Counted from the stretch's first letter, positions 1 to 11,365 are shown. The stretch is 36,102 nt of DNA from Porticoccaceae bacterium (GCA_028822155.1 JAPKEJ010000024.1:1-36102), one strand, 5' to 3'. Notes: generated from the sequence alone by a model not told the origin. Program-made: numbers and translations.

Positions 1-859
1 TTTCTTTTAAGCCATTACCAATCTCAGCAAGACTGCGCACGGTTTTAACACCGGCGTCGTCAAGAGCAGCAAATTTCTCATCTGCCGTACCCTTCCCACC
101 AGAAACTATCGCACCAGCATGACCCATACGCTTGCCAGCAGGTGCGGTTACACCAGCAATATAGGAAACAACAGGCTTGCTCACGTTGTCTTTAATGAAC
201 GCCGCTGCTTCTTCTTCGGCAGTACCGCCAATTTCGCCGATCATGACGATCGCTTCGGTAGCTGGATCTTTTTCAAACAACGCCAAGATGTCGATAAAGC
301 TTGAACCAGGAATGGGATCGCCACCAATACCAACACAGGTAGACTGACCAAACCCATAGTCGGTGGTCTGCTTGACTGCTTCGTAGGTCAATGTCCCAGA
401 CCGAGAGACAATACCGACCTTTCCAGGCAAATGGATGTGACCAGGCATGATGCCGATTTTACATTCCCCTGGAGTGATAACACCTGGGCAGTTAGGCCCA
501 ATGAGAGTAACGCCCAGATTATCGCAAACGACTTTACAGTCGAGCATATCTTGAGTCGGGATACCTTCGGTAATACAAACAATAAGCTTGAGACCTGAGT
601 AGGCGGCTTCAAGAATAGAGTCTTTACAGAATGGCGCAGGTACATAGATAACAGAAGCTTCTGCCCTTGTAACTTCAACTGCTCCAGCAACGGTATTAAA
701 CACAGGTAGTCCAAGGTGGGTTGTACCACCCTTACCTGGGGTTACACCACCAACCATCTTTGTACCATACTCAATGGCTTGCTCCGAGTGGAAGGTGCCC
801 TGCCCACCAGTAAAGCCCTGGCAGATAACTTTAGTGTCGCTGTTAATTAAGATAGACAT
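1..859 (-). CDS. sucD: Succinyl-CoA synthetase alpha subunit, 3' end cut by window edge
   Basis: SucD is the ADP-forming succinyl-CoA ligase alpha subunit. It binds CoA, carries the phospho-histidine intermediate and works with SucC to make ATP from succinyl-CoA. Reading from ATG at 859-857, the frame stays open for 286 codons to the left edge. Family length is about 290, so only the last few residues and the stop are missing. The N-terminus [20 protein letters not shown] is the Rossmann CoA-binding domain, and the phosphorylated histidine is H247 in [14 protein letters not shown] (codon at 119-121). The start lies 2 nt after the sucC stop, with GGAGGG in the sucC tail as ribosome-binding site, so translation is probably coupled. 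Last gene of the sdh-suc operon seen here. Identification is secure. Confidence 0.97.
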   Translation of the reverse strand, partial: MSILINSDTKVICQGFTGGQGTFHSEQAIEYGTKMVGGVTPGKGGTTHLGLPVFNTVAGAVEVTRAEASVIYVPAPFCKDSILEAAYSGLKLIVCITEGIPTQDMLDCKVVCDNLGVTLIGPNCPGVITPGECKIGIMPGHIHLPGKVGIVSRSGTLTYEAVKQTTDYGFGQSTCVGIGGDPIPGSSFIDILALFEKDPATEAIVMIGEIGGTAEEEAAAFIKDNVSKPVVSYIAGVTAPAGKRMGHAGAIVSGGKGTADEKFAALDDAGVKTVRSLAEIGNGLKE

Positions 860-861
860 GT

Positions 862-2028
862 TTAGTTACCCTCCGCGGCTTTAACAACCTGTTGCGCTGC
901 ATCAGTAAGACTAGTAGCAGCAATAATGGCAAGGCCAGACTCGGCCAATTTCTTAGTCCCTAGCTCAGCATTATTGCCTTCTAAGCGCACAACCACTGGA
1001 ATGATCACTCCAACCTCTTCTACTGCGCCTATGACGCCTTCAGCGATAAGATCGCAACGCACAATGCCGCCAAAAATGTTGATGAGAACCGCTTTGACGT
1101 TGTCGTCTGAAAGAATAATTTTAAACGCTTCAACCACGCGTTCTTTGGTCGCTCCGCCCCCAACATCAAGGAAGTTAGCCGGCGACCCGCCATGCAAATT
1201 AACAATATCCATAGTACCCATAGCCAGACCCGCGCCGTTGACCATACAGCCGATGTCCCCATCGAGGGCCACGTAGTTAAGGTCCCAAGCAGAGGCGTGG
1301 GCTTCACGGGCATCTTCCTGTGAAGGATCATGCATTTCTTTAATCTGTGGCTGACGGTACATAGCATTACTATCAACAATAATCTTGGCATCCAAACAGT
1401 GGAGATTACCCTCGTCAGTAATGACCAGCGGGTTAACCTCTAACAGCTCAAGATCTTTTTCTTTAAATAGTTTAGCCAGCCCCATAAAAATACTAACAAA
1501 CTGCTTAATTTGAACGCCTTTGAGGCCCAATTTAAAAGCTAGATCACGCCCCTGATAAGGCTGAGCGCCGGTTACCGGATCAATAATGGCTTTAAGAATC
1601 TTCTCTGGAGTCTCTTCAGCCACTTTTTCAATCTCAACACCGCCCTCGGTAGAGGCCATAAAGATGATGCGACGTGTTCCACGGTCAACCACGGCACCAA
1701 GATATAGCTCTTGATCGATGTCAGTGCAGGTTTCAACCAAAATACGACTAACAGGTTGACCTTTGGCATCGGTTTGATAAGTGACTAAGTTTTTGCCTAA
1801 CCACTGACGGGAAAATGCTTCAATCTCAGCTTTAGAGCTAACTAGCTTTACACCACCGGCTTTACCGCGACCACCAGCATGGACCTGCGCTTTAACGACC
1901 CAGCGACCGCCACCAATAATATCAGCAGCGGCAATCGCTTCCTGAACTGTTTCTGCAGCAATGCCTTTCGACACTGGCAGTCCATACTCGGCAAACAGTT
2001 GCTTACCTTGATATTCATGCAGGTTCAT
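862..2028 (-). CDS. sucC: Succinyl-CoA synthetase beta subunit (ADP-forming)
   Basis: SucC is the nucleotide-binding subunit of succinyl-CoA synthetase. It is 388 residues long, the same as the E. coli protein. The N-terminus [20 protein letters not shown] and the glycine-rich [11 protein letters not shown] belong to the ATP-grasp domain (about 1-240). The C-terminal half carries the CoA-ligase fold with [18 protein letters not shown]. The ATG at 2028 is preceded by AGGA at about 9 nt. It lies 84 nt downstream of lpdA, and that gap contains a perfect 7-bp hairpin (2069-2087). With sucD directly behind it, this is the usual sucCD pair. Confidence 0.98.
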   Translation of the reverse strand: MNLHEYQGKQLFAEYGLPVSKGIAAETVQEAIAAADIIGGGRWVVKAQVHAGGRGKAGGVKLVSSKAEIEAFSRQWLGKNLVTYQTDAKGQPVSRILVETCTDIDQELYLGAVVDRGTRRIIFMASTEGGVEIEKVAEETPEKILKAIIDPVTGAQPYQGRDLAFKLGLKGVQIKQFVSIFMGLAKLFKEKDLELLEVNPLVITDEGNLHCLDAKIIVDSNAMYRQPQIKEMHDPSQEDAREAHASAWDLNYVALDGDIGCMVNGAGLAMGTMDIVNLHGGSPANFLDVGGGATKERVVEAFKIILSDDNVKAVLINIFGGIVRCDLIAEGVIGAVEEVGVIIPVVVRLEGNNAELGTKKLAESGLAIIAATSLTDAAQQVVKAAEGN

Positions 2029-2068
2029 ACTTCGATTCCTGTTAATGTTTAGGTTGTATTGTACCCTA

Positions 2069-2087
2069 GGCTATTAAACAAATAGCC
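2069..2087 (-). promoter_or_regulatory. Hairpin in the lpdA-sucC gap
   Basis: GGCTATT (2069-2075) and AATAGCC (2081-2087) are perfect inverted repeats around a 5-nt loop. Read on the minus strand the stem is followed by TAGGG and not by a T-run, so it does not look like an ordinary intrinsic terminator. It sits about 40 nt ahead of the sucC start. A processing or stabilising hairpin, a weak attenuator or a cis-regulatory leader are all possible. The structure is seen; its role is inferred. Confidence 0.45.
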
Positions 2088-2112
2088 CGGAGTGCAAAAG
2101 GTTAATTTCTTT

Positions 2113-3552
<1,440 letters not shown>

Positions 3553-3582
3553 TTATATACCTATTTATCAATTAGTTATCGA

Positions 3583-4785
3583 TTAAATCTCAAGTAAAAT
3601 CTTAGCTGGATCTTCAATCAATTGTTTGATCGCTACCAAGAACTGCACCGCTTCTTTTCCGTCGATTAAGCGGTGATCATAGGACAGCGCCAAATACATC
3701 ATAGGGCGAATAACAACTTCTCCATTGACCGCCATTGGCCGCTCTTGAATCTTATGCATACCCAGAATAGCCGCCTGAGGTGCATTAAGAATGGGCGTTG
3801 AAATCAACGAACCATAGACGCCACCATTGGTAATAGTAAAGGTGCCACCGGTCATTTCTTCGATGGTCAGTTTGCCGTCACGGGCCTTGCCCGCATAGGC
3901 ACTAATAGAATTCTCTACAGTCGCTATGCTCATGTTCTCAGCACTTCTTAGGACTGGCACAACTAGACCACGTTCTGTGGACACGGCAACACCAATATCT
4001 TGGTATCCGTGATAAACAATATCGGAGCCGTCAATAGAAGAATTAACCAAAGGGAATCGCTTAAGCGCCTCTACAGCGGCCTTTACGAACAAGCCCATAA
4101 AGCCCAACCGAGTGCCATTGTGCATCTTAGTAAACTCGTCCTGGTACTGTTTACGCAGGCTCATCATGGCTGACATGTCAACTTCGTTAAATGTAGTCAA
4201 TGAAGCGGTCGTCTGAGTTACATCCAAAAGACGCTCTGCGATACGCGCACGCATGCGCGTCATAGGCACACGACGTTCGACTCTCTCGCCCTCTTGCATT
4301 ACAGGCTCTATGGTTTCTGGCGCTTTTGATGCCGGAGCAGAAGCTGCCACTAAAGGCACTGCTAAAGGAGTAAAATTGACCACATCTTCTTTAGTGATGC
4401 GCCCCCCTTTGCCCGTCCCGGAAACCTGAGAAAGGTCAATATCACGCTCATCAGCTAATTTTTTAGCCGCAGGGTTTACCAAAGCATCACCCACCTGCTG
4501 GTCAGGCTCAGAGGCAGCTGTTACTTTTGCTGGAGATACAGCAGCCTCGCCTTCTTCAATGCGAGCCAAAATCTCGTTGCTAAGGACAATATCTCCCTCT
4601 GCTTTAAGCACCTCGGTAAGAGTGCCAGAAGCTGGCGCGACAACCTCAAGGACAACTTTGTCGGTTTCAATATCGACAATAAGTTCGTCACGTTCAACCG
4701 CGTCGCCAGGTTGCTTATGCCAAGTTGCCAGCGTCCCTTCTTGTACGGATTCCGGGTAAGTCGGTGCCTTAATTTCTATGGCCAT
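3583..4785 (-). CDS. sucB: Dihydrolipoyllysine succinyltransferase (E2 of 2-oxoglutarate dehydrogenase)
   Basis: SucB forms the core of the 2-oxoglutarate dehydrogenase complex and transfers the succinyl group from lipoamide to CoA. Order of domains in 400 residues: a single lipoyl domain (about 1-78) with the lipoylated lysine in IETDKVVLE; an alanine/proline-rich linker; a peripheral-subunit-binding domain around 104-136 ([20 protein letters not shown]); a second linker; and the catalytic acyltransferase domain ending in [15 protein letters not shown], with catalytic H371 and D375. Length is close to E. coli SucB (405). AGGAATAGATTA precedes the ATG. It starts 15 nt after sucA and is followed by lpdA. 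Confidence 0.98.
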   Translation of the reverse strand: MAIEIKAPTYPESVQEGTLATWHKQPGDAVERDELIVDIETDKVVLEVVAPASGTLTEVLKAEGDIVLSNEILARIEEGEAAVSPAKVTAASEPDQQVGDALVNPAAKKLADERDIDLSQVSGTGKGGRITKEDVVNFTPLAVPLVAASAPASKAPETIEPVMQEGERVERRVPMTRMRARIAERLLDVTQTTASLTTFNEVDMSAMMSLRKQYQDEFTKMHNGTRLGFMGLFVKAAVEALKRFPLVNSSIDGSDIVYHGYQDIGVAVSTERGLVVPVLRSAENMSIATVENSISAYAGKARDGKLTIEEMTGGTFTITNGGVYGSLISTPILNAPQAAILGMHKIQERPMAVNGEVVIRPMMYLALSYDHRLIDGKEAVQFLVAIKQLIEDPAKILLEI

Positions 4786-4800
4786 TAATCTATTCCTAGT

Positions 4801-7638
4801 TTAAGCGCCCAAGGTCAGCGCTTCGTCAATAAATTGTTTCTGTTCTTCAAGATGAACAGACATGTATCCGCTCGCCGGAGCGGCTGAGCCGATTCGACCC
4901 GCAAAGGTTAGATTCAGCTTTGAATCTAACCTTTGCAATGCATTACGCATATGATGCTGACTGCTATACCAAGCACCCTGGTTCATTGGCTCTTCCTGAC
5001 ACCAAACTGCGCTTTCTAAGCCGCTATAGGGTGCCAAAACAGCATCTAGCTCCTGATCTGGGAACGGGTATAGCTGCTCAAGACGAACCAGTGCGATATC
5101 AGTAATACCGCGCTCATCTCGCTCTTCGAGTAGATGATAGTAGACCTTACCTGAACAGAGAACCACACGCTTGACCTCAGCGGGCTCAACCCTGCCATCT
5201 GCAATTACGTTGAAAAATTCGCCTTGGGCTAACTCTTCAAGGGTTGAAGTTGCTAATTTATGGCGCAATATCCATTTTGGACTCATTACGATCAGAGGCC
5301 GTCGCATTGGGCGAATAGCTTGTCGTCGCAATAAATGGAAAATCTGTGCTGGCGTTGTTGGATTACAAATTTGCATGTTATGTTCAGCAGAAAGCTGTAA
5401 GAACCGCTCAAGCCTAGCCGAAGAGTGCTCAGGGCCCTGCCCTTCAAAGCCATGAGGCAGCAGCATAGTCAGGCCACATAATCTGCCCCACTTGTGCTCA
5501 CCACTGGCAATAAATTGATCAATCACAACCTGAGCACCATTAGCAAAGTCACCAAACTGAGCTTCCCAAATAATTAAGCCTGCGGGTGCAGTTGTCGCAT
5601 ACCCATATTCAAAGGCCAGTACTGCTTCTTCTGAAAGAACTGAGTCATAAATATCAAAACGCGGCTGATCATCCGACAAGTTTGCCAGTGGCAAATAAGC
5701 CTCGCCATCCTTCTGATTAAACACTACCGCATGACGGTGAGAAAAGGTGCCGCGGCGTATATCTTGACCTGTAAATCGAATTGGGTAGCCTTCATGAAGC
5801 AACGTGCCGTAAGCCAGAAGCTCGGCCATACCCCAATTTAGAGGCAGTGCCCCTCCAACCATTTTACGGCGGTCGTCATAAATTTTGGCTACCTGTCGCT
5901 GAACTTGAATTCCATCAGGAATGGTCGTTATTTTAGTCCCGATATCTTGCAGTTCATTAAGCGCAATAGCTGTAGCGCCTGGCGCTCGCCAATCATGATC
6001 CAAATAAGGCAACCAATTTACAAACAAACTGGTATCTGGCTCTCGCACTAAGTTGTGCACAACGAATTCACCCTTATCTAGGCTGGCCCGATACACATTT
6101 GCCATTTCATTAGCTTGGTCTTGCTCAAGAACACCCTCAGACACAAGTTTTTGCGCATAAAGCGCTCTAGTGGTGGAATGCTTGCGAATAATTTCATACA
6201 TTAAAGGCTGAGTAGACGACGGCTCGTCAGTTTCATTGTGTCCGCGCCGACGATAACAAACTAAGTCAATAACCACGTCTTTACCAAACTCATACCGATA
6301 GTCAGTAGCCAGCATCGCGGCAAACATCACTGCATCAGGATTGTCACTATTAACATGCAATATAGGCGCGCCAACCATCTTGGCAATATCGGTGCAGTAT
6401 TCTGTTGATCGAGCATCATCCTGGCGACTGGTAGTAAAACCCACCTGATTGTTGATCACAATATGGATAGTGCCACCGGTTTTATACGCTCGGGTTTGCG
6501 ATAGCTGAAAAGTTTCCATCACCACGCCTTGCCCTGCGAACGCTGCATCACCATGCATCAAGATAGGTACAACCTTTTGACCGGTGGGGTCGTTCCGGCG
6601 ATCTTGACGTGCACGGCCAGAGCCAACAACGACCGGGCAAGAGATTTCTAAGTGTGATGGGTTAAAACCCAACGCCATATGGACTTCGCCACCGGGTGTC
6701 ATCACGTTCGATGAAAAACCTTGGTGATACTTTACGTCACCAGAGGTATTAACCAGCCGTTTACCTTCAAATTCTTCAAACATTTCAGCTGGGTTTTTAC
6801 CCAAAATATTGACCAAGACATTGAGTCTGCCTCGATGGGCCATCGCCATAACAATCTCTTTGGCGCCATATTCCCCCGAACGCCTTACCAAACAATCGAG
6901 CAGAGGAATCAAGCTCTCTCCACCTTCCAAACCAAATCGCTTAGTACCTGGATACTTAGAATCGAGATGTTTCTCCAACCCTTCAGCTGCGGTCAGTCTA
7001 TTGAGAACATCAATACGCGCACCATCACCATACGTTGGCTTGGACCGAACACTCTCAAAACGTTGCGCCAACCACTGCTTTTCGGCAAAAGAAGTGATGT
7101 GCATGAATTCGGGGCCTAAGTCTCCGCAATAGGTTTCCTCAAGGGCCCCTACAATTTCACGCAAGGTGGCTTCTTGTTTACCTATGTAAAGGGGGCTTGT
7201 CTGAAATGTCGTATCAAGGTCGGCTTGGGTTAAGCCGTGAAAATGTAGTTCAAGATCAGCGACAGCCTCACGAATCATAATTCCTAAGGGGTCTAATTTG
7301 GCTTTTTGATGTCCACGAAAACGATAAGAGCTGATTAACTGAACAACCTTAACCTGCTTGCGTTCATGCTCTAAATGAATTCCACCAGACCCAGGCGCTG
7401 GGGTCGGTCTCGCCTGGCGTCGACCAAGCAACTCAAAATGCTGGATAATCGTGTCATGGGATATATCAGGTGCTATTGAACCATTGGTGCGAGGTAGAGA
7501 GTCAAAAAAGCTGCTCCACTCCTCCGATACTGCATTTGGATCATGCAAGTAAGTTTCGTAAAGCCCTTCAATATAGGCGGCATTTCCACCGGAATAGTGG
7601 GAGGAGCTGAGAAATCGCTCCATTGGGCCCTGGGGCAT
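4801..7638 (-). CDS. sucA: 2-oxoglutarate dehydrogenase E1 (thiamine diphosphate-dependent decarboxylase)
   Basis: E1 decarboxylates 2-oxoglutarate with thiamine diphosphate and succinylates the lipoyl domain of SucB. The protein is 945 residues, near the family norm of about 935. The N-terminal binding segment is SSSHYSGGNAAYIEGLYETY. The ThDP/Mg motif runs from GDAAFAGQG (363-371, D364) to INNQVGF (N396/N397). The C-terminal transketolase-like domain contains RFTGQDIRRGTFSHRHAV. The start at 7638 is supported by AAGGA about 10 nt upstream; a second in-frame ATG five codons in is less well placed. A 104-nt gap after sdhB holds a 10-bp inverted repeat. Confidence 0.98.
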   Translation of the reverse strand: MPQGPMERFLSSSHYSGGNAAYIEGLYETYLHDPNAVSEEWSSFFDSLPRTNGSIAPDISHDTIIQHFELLGRRQARPTPAPGSGGIHLEHERKQVKVVQLISSYRFRGHQKAKLDPLGIMIREAVADLELHFHGLTQADLDTTFQTSPLYIGKQEATLREIVGALEETYCGDLGPEFMHITSFAEKQWLAQRFESVRSKPTYGDGARIDVLNRLTAAEGLEKHLDSKYPGTKRFGLEGGESLIPLLDCLVRRSGEYGAKEIVMAMAHRGRLNVLVNILGKNPAEMFEEFEGKRLVNTSGDVKYHQGFSSNVMTPGGEVHMALGFNPSHLEISCPVVVGSGRARQDRRNDPTGQKVVPILMHGDAAFAGQGVVMETFQLSQTRAYKTGGTIHIVINNQVGFTTSRQDDARSTEYCTDIAKMVGAPILHVNSDNPDAVMFAAMLATDYRYEFGKDVVIDLVCYRRRGHNETDEPSSTQPLMYEIIRKHSTTRALYAQKLVSEGVLEQDQANEMANVYRASLDKGEFVVHNLVREPDTSLFVNWLPYLDHDWRAPGATAIALNELQDIGTKITTIPDGIQVQRQVAKIYDDRRKMVGGALPLNWGMAELLAYGTLLHEGYPIRFTGQDIRRGTFSHRHAVVFNQKDGEAYLPLANLSDDQPRFDIYDSVLSEEAVLAFEYGYATTAPAGLIIWEAQFGDFANGAQVVIDQFIASGEHKWGRLCGLTMLLPHGFEGQGPEHSSARLERFLQLSAEHNMQICNPTTPAQIFHLLRRQAIRPMRRPLIVMSPKWILRHKLATSTLEELAQGEFFNVIADGRVEPAEVKRVVLCSGKVYYHLLEERDERGITDIALVRLEQLYPFPDQELDAVLAPYSGLESAVWCQEEPMNQGAWYSSQHHMRNALQRLDSKLNLTFAGRIGSAAPASGYMSVHLEEQKQFIDEALTLGA

Positions 7639-7660
7639 TTATGATATGTCCTTATGACTG

Positions 7661-7713
7661 CAGATTTTGCCGCCATTCTAAAGGGCTAAGCCTCCAACCG
7701 CCAGCAAAATCTG
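7661..7713 (-). promoter_or_regulatory. Inverted repeat / stem-loop leader between sdhB and sucA
   Basis: CAGATTTTGC (7661-7670) and GCAAAATCTG (7704-7713) are exact reverse complements, 33 nt apart. Inside the loop, on the minus strand, is a second small hairpin (GGC-TTA-GCC). The element lies 23 nt upstream of the sucA start, just ahead of its AAGGA ribosome-binding site. No T-run follows, so it is not an evident terminator. It is a good candidate for a structured mRNA leader or a processing site. The structure is seen directly; the function is inferred. Confidence 0.5.
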
Positions 7714-7742
7714 TATTACTTTTCATTGAAATAGCTAGTGCG

Positions 7743-8447
7743 TTAAGTTGCACTACGGATCAACATATTTCGAATATGACCTATCGCTTTTGTAGGATTC
7801 AATCCTTTTGGACAAACTTGCACGCAATTCATGATGCCATGACAGCGGAACACGCTAAATGGGTCATCTAAATTAGCTAAACGCTCTTTTGTTGCGGTGT
7901 CTCTGCTGTCAGCTAAAAACCGGTAGGCTTGCAATAAACCTGCGGGTCCAATAAATTTATCTGGATTCCACCAAAATGATGGGCAGGCAGTTGAACAACA
8001 AGCGCACAGTATGCACTCGTAGAGACCATCTAACTTGGCTCGCTCCTCAGGACTTTGCAACCGTTCAATAGCCGGTGCAGGCGAGTTGTTAATCATGTAG
8101 GGTTGTATCTTTTCGTACTGAGCATAGAACTGACTCATATCGATAACCAAATCACGAATCACTGGCAAACCTGGAAGAGGACGTATCACCAGCTTATTCC
8201 CTTTGACTGCTTCAGACAGAGGGGTGATGCAGGCCAAGCCATTCTTACCTGAAATATTTACCCCGTCGGAACCGCAGACACCCTCTCGACAGGAGCGCCG
8301 AAATACAAGGGTAGGATCTTTGATCTTGAGTTTCTCAAGAACATCTAAGACCATGATGTCTTTACCCTCAGTGTCGAACTGAAAATCCTGCATGTATGGC
8401 TCGTCATCGACTTCTGGGTTGTAGCGATAGATACTTACATTCAACAT
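7743..8447 (-). CDS. sdhB: Succinate dehydrogenase iron-sulfur subunit
   Basis: SdhB carries the [2Fe-2S], [4Fe-4S] and [3Fe-4S] clusters that move electrons from FAD in SdhA to quinone. In 234 residues the [2Fe-2S] ligands are C53, C58, D61 and C73 (SCREGVCGSDG, then GLACI). As in E. coli, one position is aspartate and not cysteine. The [4Fe-4S]/[3Fe-4S] region is CILCACCSTACPSFWW followed by CHGIMNCVQVCPKGLNP. Length is close to E. coli SdhB (238). The gene follows sdhA by 24 nt. It is a peripheral protein on the cytoplasmic side of the membrane, anchored by SdhC and SdhD. Confidence 0.98.
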   Translation of the reverse strand: MLNVSIYRYNPEVDDEPYMQDFQFDTEGKDIMVLDVLEKLKIKDPTLVFRRSCREGVCGSDGVNISGKNGLACITPLSEAVKGNKLVIRPLPGLPVIRDLVIDMSQFYAQYEKIQPYMINNSPAPAIERLQSPEERAKLDGLYECILCACCSTACPSFWWNPDKFIGPAGLLQAYRFLADSRDTATKERLANLDDPFSVFRCHGIMNCVQVCPKGLNPTKAIGHIRNMLIRSAT

Positions 8448-8471
8448 AAATTTAGCTTCTCTGGCAATATA

Positions 8472-10244
8472 TCAGTAGGTACGGATCATTGGCTCAAAAG
8501 GCTCACGCGTTTTAAGCTTGAAATTCACTGGTCGCTTACCAATTTCCTTACTCCCAGGGAAGTAAATAGAGTGGCATAACCAGTTTTCATCATCACGATC
8601 TTGGAAATCTTCCCGCGCATGAGCGCCGCGACTCTCCGTGCGACCTTCAGCAGCAATCGCAGTAGCATAAGCTGTTTCGAAAAGATTCTGTAACTCTAAG
8701 GCTTCGATTCTCGCCGTATTAAAGGAGTTACTCTTATCTTCTAGGTATACGCTCTCAACCCTTGGACGTAATTCATCGAGTTTCCCAATACCCTCTTGCA
8801 TATAATCACCTCGGCGGAAAACGCCGAAGAAATTCTGCATGATGGTTTGTAATTCGGCTCTAAGTACCGCAGCATTTTCACCTTCCGACGAGGCATTAAG
8901 GCGATTTAATCCAGCCATAGCCCGATCAATGTCAGCGTCTGACGCATCTTTCAACACAATACCGTCACGTAGCTGTTTTTCGATAAACATCCCTGATGCG
9001 CGGCCAAATACAACCAAGTCGAGCAACGAGTTGCCGCCTAGACGATTAGCGCCGTGCACTGACACACAAGCCGCTTCTCCACAGGCGTAAAAACCTTCAA
9101 TAACCTGCTCTTTTCCTTCACGGTCAAGGGACAAGGCTTGTCCATTAACATTAGTTGGAATACCGCCCATCATATAGTGACAGGTGGGTACTACAGGAAT
9201 AGGTTCTTTAATGGGATCTGCATGTGCAAAGGTACGTGATAGCTCAAGAATTCCTGGTAATTTAGCGTTGAGTGTCTCTTCACCTAAATGATCCAACTTA
9301 AGAAATACGTGATCCCCATCTGGCCCACAACCGCGACCTTCTAAAATCTCCAGCACCATAGACCGAGCAACAACATCACGCCCGGCCAAATCTTTAGCGT
9401 TGGGAGCATAGCGTTCCATAAATCTCTCACCGTCTTTGTTAACCAGATAACCACCCTCTCCACGACAACCTTCAGTTACCAGCGTTCCGGCACCATGAAT
9501 GCCCGTTGGATGGAACTGCCACATCTCGATATCTTGAACGGGAAACCCAGCTCTCAGAGCCATGCCGATGCCATCGCCAGTACAAATATGAGCATTAGTA
9601 GTCGATGCGTAAATTCGACCAGCACCACCCGTCGCAAAAACAGTCGCCTTCGCTTTAACGTAGACGGTTTCACCAGACTCGATGTTGATAGCCACGACAC
9701 CAACAACTGCATCATCAGCATTCTTAACAATATCGACGGCAAACCATTCGTTAAGAAAAACAGTTTTATTCTTTAAGTTACCTTGGTAAAGCGTGTGCAA
9801 CAGCGCATGGCCTGTTCGGTCTGCAGCAGCACAGGTTCTCGCAGCTTGCCCACCGGCACCATAATCTTTTGACTGACCACCGAAGGGACGCTGATAAATT
9901 CGCCCTTCTTCTGTTCTAGAGAAAGGTAGCCCCATATGCTCAAGTTCAAAAATGGCTTCGGGGCCAGTCTGACACATATATTCTATGGCCTCTTGGTCAC
10001 CTATATAGTCCGACCCTTTAATAGTGTCGTACATGTGCCACTGCCACTGGTCATTTGGATCGTCGCTGGCAATCGCACAAGTGATTCCACCCTGAGCAGA
10101 TACAGTATGCGAGCGCGTTGGGAATACCTTAGTAATTACTGCTGTTTTGTAACCTGACTGCGCCAATTGAAGTGCGGCGCGCATTCCAGAACCGCCACCG
10201 CCAACAATCAAGGCATCAAAACTCATTGTTCGTATGTTAGACAT
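8472..10244 (-). CDS. sdhA: Succinate dehydrogenase flavoprotein subunit
   Basis: SdhA oxidises succinate to fumarate using covalently bound FAD. The FAD motif is [16 protein letters not shown]. The covalent flavin histidine is H46 in [13 protein letters not shown], and the active-site region [20 protein letters not shown] is present. The frame is open up to 10271, but I place the start at ATG 10244-10242 (590 residues). That gives an N-terminus in register with E. coli SdhA (588), leaves a 4-nt gap after the sdhD stop and puts GGGGA about 10 nt upstream. The longer reading would overlap sdhD. A third candidate, ATG at 10226, is also close to the family start. Confidence 0.97.
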   Translation of the reverse strand: MSNIRTMSFDALIVGGGGSGMRAALQLAQSGYKTAVITKVFPTRSHTVSAQGGITCAIASDDPNDQWQWHMYDTIKGSDYIGDQEAIEYMCQTGPEAIFELEHMGLPFSRTEEGRIYQRPFGGQSKDYGAGGQAARTCAAADRTGHALLHTLYQGNLKNKTVFLNEWFAVDIVKNADDAVVGVVAINIESGETVYVKAKATVFATGGAGRIYASTTNAHICTGDGIGMALRAGFPVQDIEMWQFHPTGIHGAGTLVTEGCRGEGGYLVNKDGERFMERYAPNAKDLAGRDVVARSMVLEILEGRGCGPDGDHVFLKLDHLGEETLNAKLPGILELSRTFAHADPIKEPIPVVPTCHYMMGGIPTNVNGQALSLDREGKEQVIEGFYACGEAACVSVHGANRLGGNSLLDLVVFGRASGMFIEKQLRDGIVLKDASDADIDRAMAGLNRLNASSEGENAAVLRAELQTIMQNFFGVFRRGDYMQEGIGKLDELRPRVESVYLEDKSNSFNTARIEALELQNLFETAYATAIAAEGRTESRGAHAREDFQDRDDENWLCHSIYFPGSKEIGKRPVNFKLKTREPFEPMIRTY

Positions 10245-10248
10245 GTAC

Positions 10249-10617
10249 TTAAATTCCCCAGAGAATATCAATGGCCCACATTAAGTAGAGCAATATCATG
10301 GCAATCATGCCAAGTTGGAAAAAGATACGGATCGCTGTGGCTTTCGGGCCAATCGTTCTCACAGTTATATAATCTGTCAACACGCACCACATGCCAATCC
10401 AGGCATGGGCTGCCACAGAAAGTATCGTTAGCAAACTAAAAATTCGCATGGGTAACCCACTATGTAGGCCCGCCCACTGCTGATAACTCAAATCAGTGTT
10501 CAACACAAAATAGCCCACTATAAAAATGAGATACGCTGTCATGACAAATGCGCTGACTCTTTGGACGATCCAATTTGATAGTCCACTGCGTCCGAAACTT
10601 GTTACCGTAGTTACCAT
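10249..10617 (-). CDS. sdhD: Succinate dehydrogenase membrane anchor subunit
   Basis: This small integral membrane subunit holds heme b with SdhC and contributes to the quinone site. About 122 residues with three membrane segments: around [39 protein letters not shown] and [36 protein letters not shown] contains the probable heme histidine and the DY pair near the quinone pocket, matching HAFIGMWQVLTDY of E. coli. The start chosen is ATG 10617 ([12 protein letters not shown]), overlapping the sdhC stop by 7 nt. A GTG at 10629 would add four residues but has no better ribosome-binding site. Confidence 0.94.
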   Translation of the reverse strand: MVTTVTSFGRSGLSNWIVQRVSAFVMTAYLIFIVGYFVLNTDLSYQQWAGLHSGLPMRIFSLLTILSVAAHAWIGMWCVLTDYITVRTIGPKATAIRIFFQLGMIAMILLYLMWAIDILWGI

Positions 10618-10997
10618 AAGAAAATCCACGCGGTGATTAATATAATGATGGCCACAGCCACCACGACTGCAAACCTAGCACTGGCACGACCACTTTCAAA
10701 GCTGTCTTCGCCAAAACCAAAATCCATAATCAAATGTCTTATTCCAGCGACTGAGTGATACGCCAGCGCGGCCAAACTCCCCCAAATAACAACTTGGCAG
10801 AGCGGATTAGCAAACCAGTCTTTGATCGCAGCGAAATTCTCTGGCGATTCTAGGCTAGCATCCAGCATCCATAAAAATCCTGCTAGGGCAAAAAATAAAA
10901 TCACACCAGAGATACGATGCGAAATAGAAACCCAGGCAGTGAGGGGAAGACTAAATGTCCCTATATCTAGATTAACGGGTCTTTTCTTATCTACCAC
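10611..10997 (-). CDS. sdhC: Succinate dehydrogenase cytochrome b556 subunit
   Basis: SdhC is the other membrane anchor, binding heme b and ubiquinone. RPVNLDIGTFSLPLTAW followed by SISHRISGVILFF is the family signature; its Ser and Arg line the quinone site. YHSVAGIRHLIMDFGFGED carries the heme-ligand histidine. Three membrane helices are visible. The start is probably GTG at 10997-10995 (MVDKKRPVNLD, 128 residues), because AAGG stands 8 nt before it. The frame also allows a GTG at 11006, where the same AAGG would overlap the start codon. First gene of the sdh-suc operon, about 110 nt downstream of a candidate promoter. Confidence 0.95.
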   Translation of the reverse strand: MVDKKRPVNLDIGTFSLPLTAWVSISHRISGVILFFALAGFLWMLDASLESPENFAAIKDWFANPLCQVVIWGSLAALAYHSVAGIRHLIMDFGFGEDSFESGRASARFAVVVAVAIIILITAWIFLW

Positions 10998-11024
10998 GGG
11001 CGGCACCTTATCGTTGATTATCGT

Positions 11025-11041
11025 AACAATATGACATTGTT
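11025..11041. promoter_or_regulatory. Inverted repeat in the sdhC leader
   Basis: AACAAT (11025-11030) and ATTGTT (11036-11041) form a perfect 6-bp inverted repeat with a 5-nt spacer, about 19-28 nt upstream of the sdhC start. It could be a small leader hairpin or a protein-binding site. Short AT-rich repeats of this size also arise by chance. Confidence 0.25.
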
Positions 11042-11113
11042 TAATATTAGTCTAAAATTTAACAGAGTAGTGGGGCAATCCAGCAACAGGGTAGCCACAT
11101 TTGATGGCGCAGG

Positions 11114-11142
11114 AGTATAATTACTCAGCGAGACGAATTCAA
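11114..11142 (-). promoter_or_regulatory. Candidate sigma-70 promoter of the sdhCDAB-sucAB-lpdA-sucCD operon
   Basis: On the minus strand TTGAAT (11142-11137) is followed after 17 nt by TATACT (11119-11114), a good spacing and a 5/6 match at -10. Transcription would begin near 11107, giving a leader of about 110 nt before sdhC. Assigned by eye. Confidence 0.5.
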
Positions 11143-11326
11143 TTGGCTTTGTCAAAAAAATGAACAAAAATCCCTACGTGGCTAAGTAAGACCGCCAAAG
11201 ATATGCTCAGAGGCCATTCGGTCTGTGAATAATCGTTATCTGGTATGCGGCCAAAATTAACGCCCATCCCTTGCAGCAAATCACCAATTGGAGAGTTATT
11301 ACCTCTTTGAAAAGGCCCTATTCACA

Positions 11327-11365
11327 TTGACATCTTATTGACAATTTTCCCTGAACATTTATAGT
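11327..11365 (+). promoter_or_regulatory. Candidate sigma-70 promoter of gltA with doubled TTGACA
   Basis: TTGACA at 11338-11343, a 16-nt spacer and TATAGT at 11360-11365 make a near-consensus promoter about 42 nt before the gltA ATG. A second TTGACA at 11327-11332, exactly 11 nt (one helical turn) upstream, has no partner -10. The rest of the sdhC-gltA gap (11143-11326) is AT-rich and shows no gene. Confidence 0.6.

Noticed and set aside
388-729. Open frame of 113 codons on the minus strand
   Set aside because: Shadow of sucD, whose own frame is unbroken here and carries all family motifs.
926-1276. Open frame of 116 codons on the plus strand
   Set aside because: Antisense to sucC; low-complexity composition with no recognisable domain or ribosome-binding site.
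6721-7132. Two overlapping plus-strand frames of 132 and 107 codons
   Set aside because: Both are antisense to sucA and overlap each other; no domain content.
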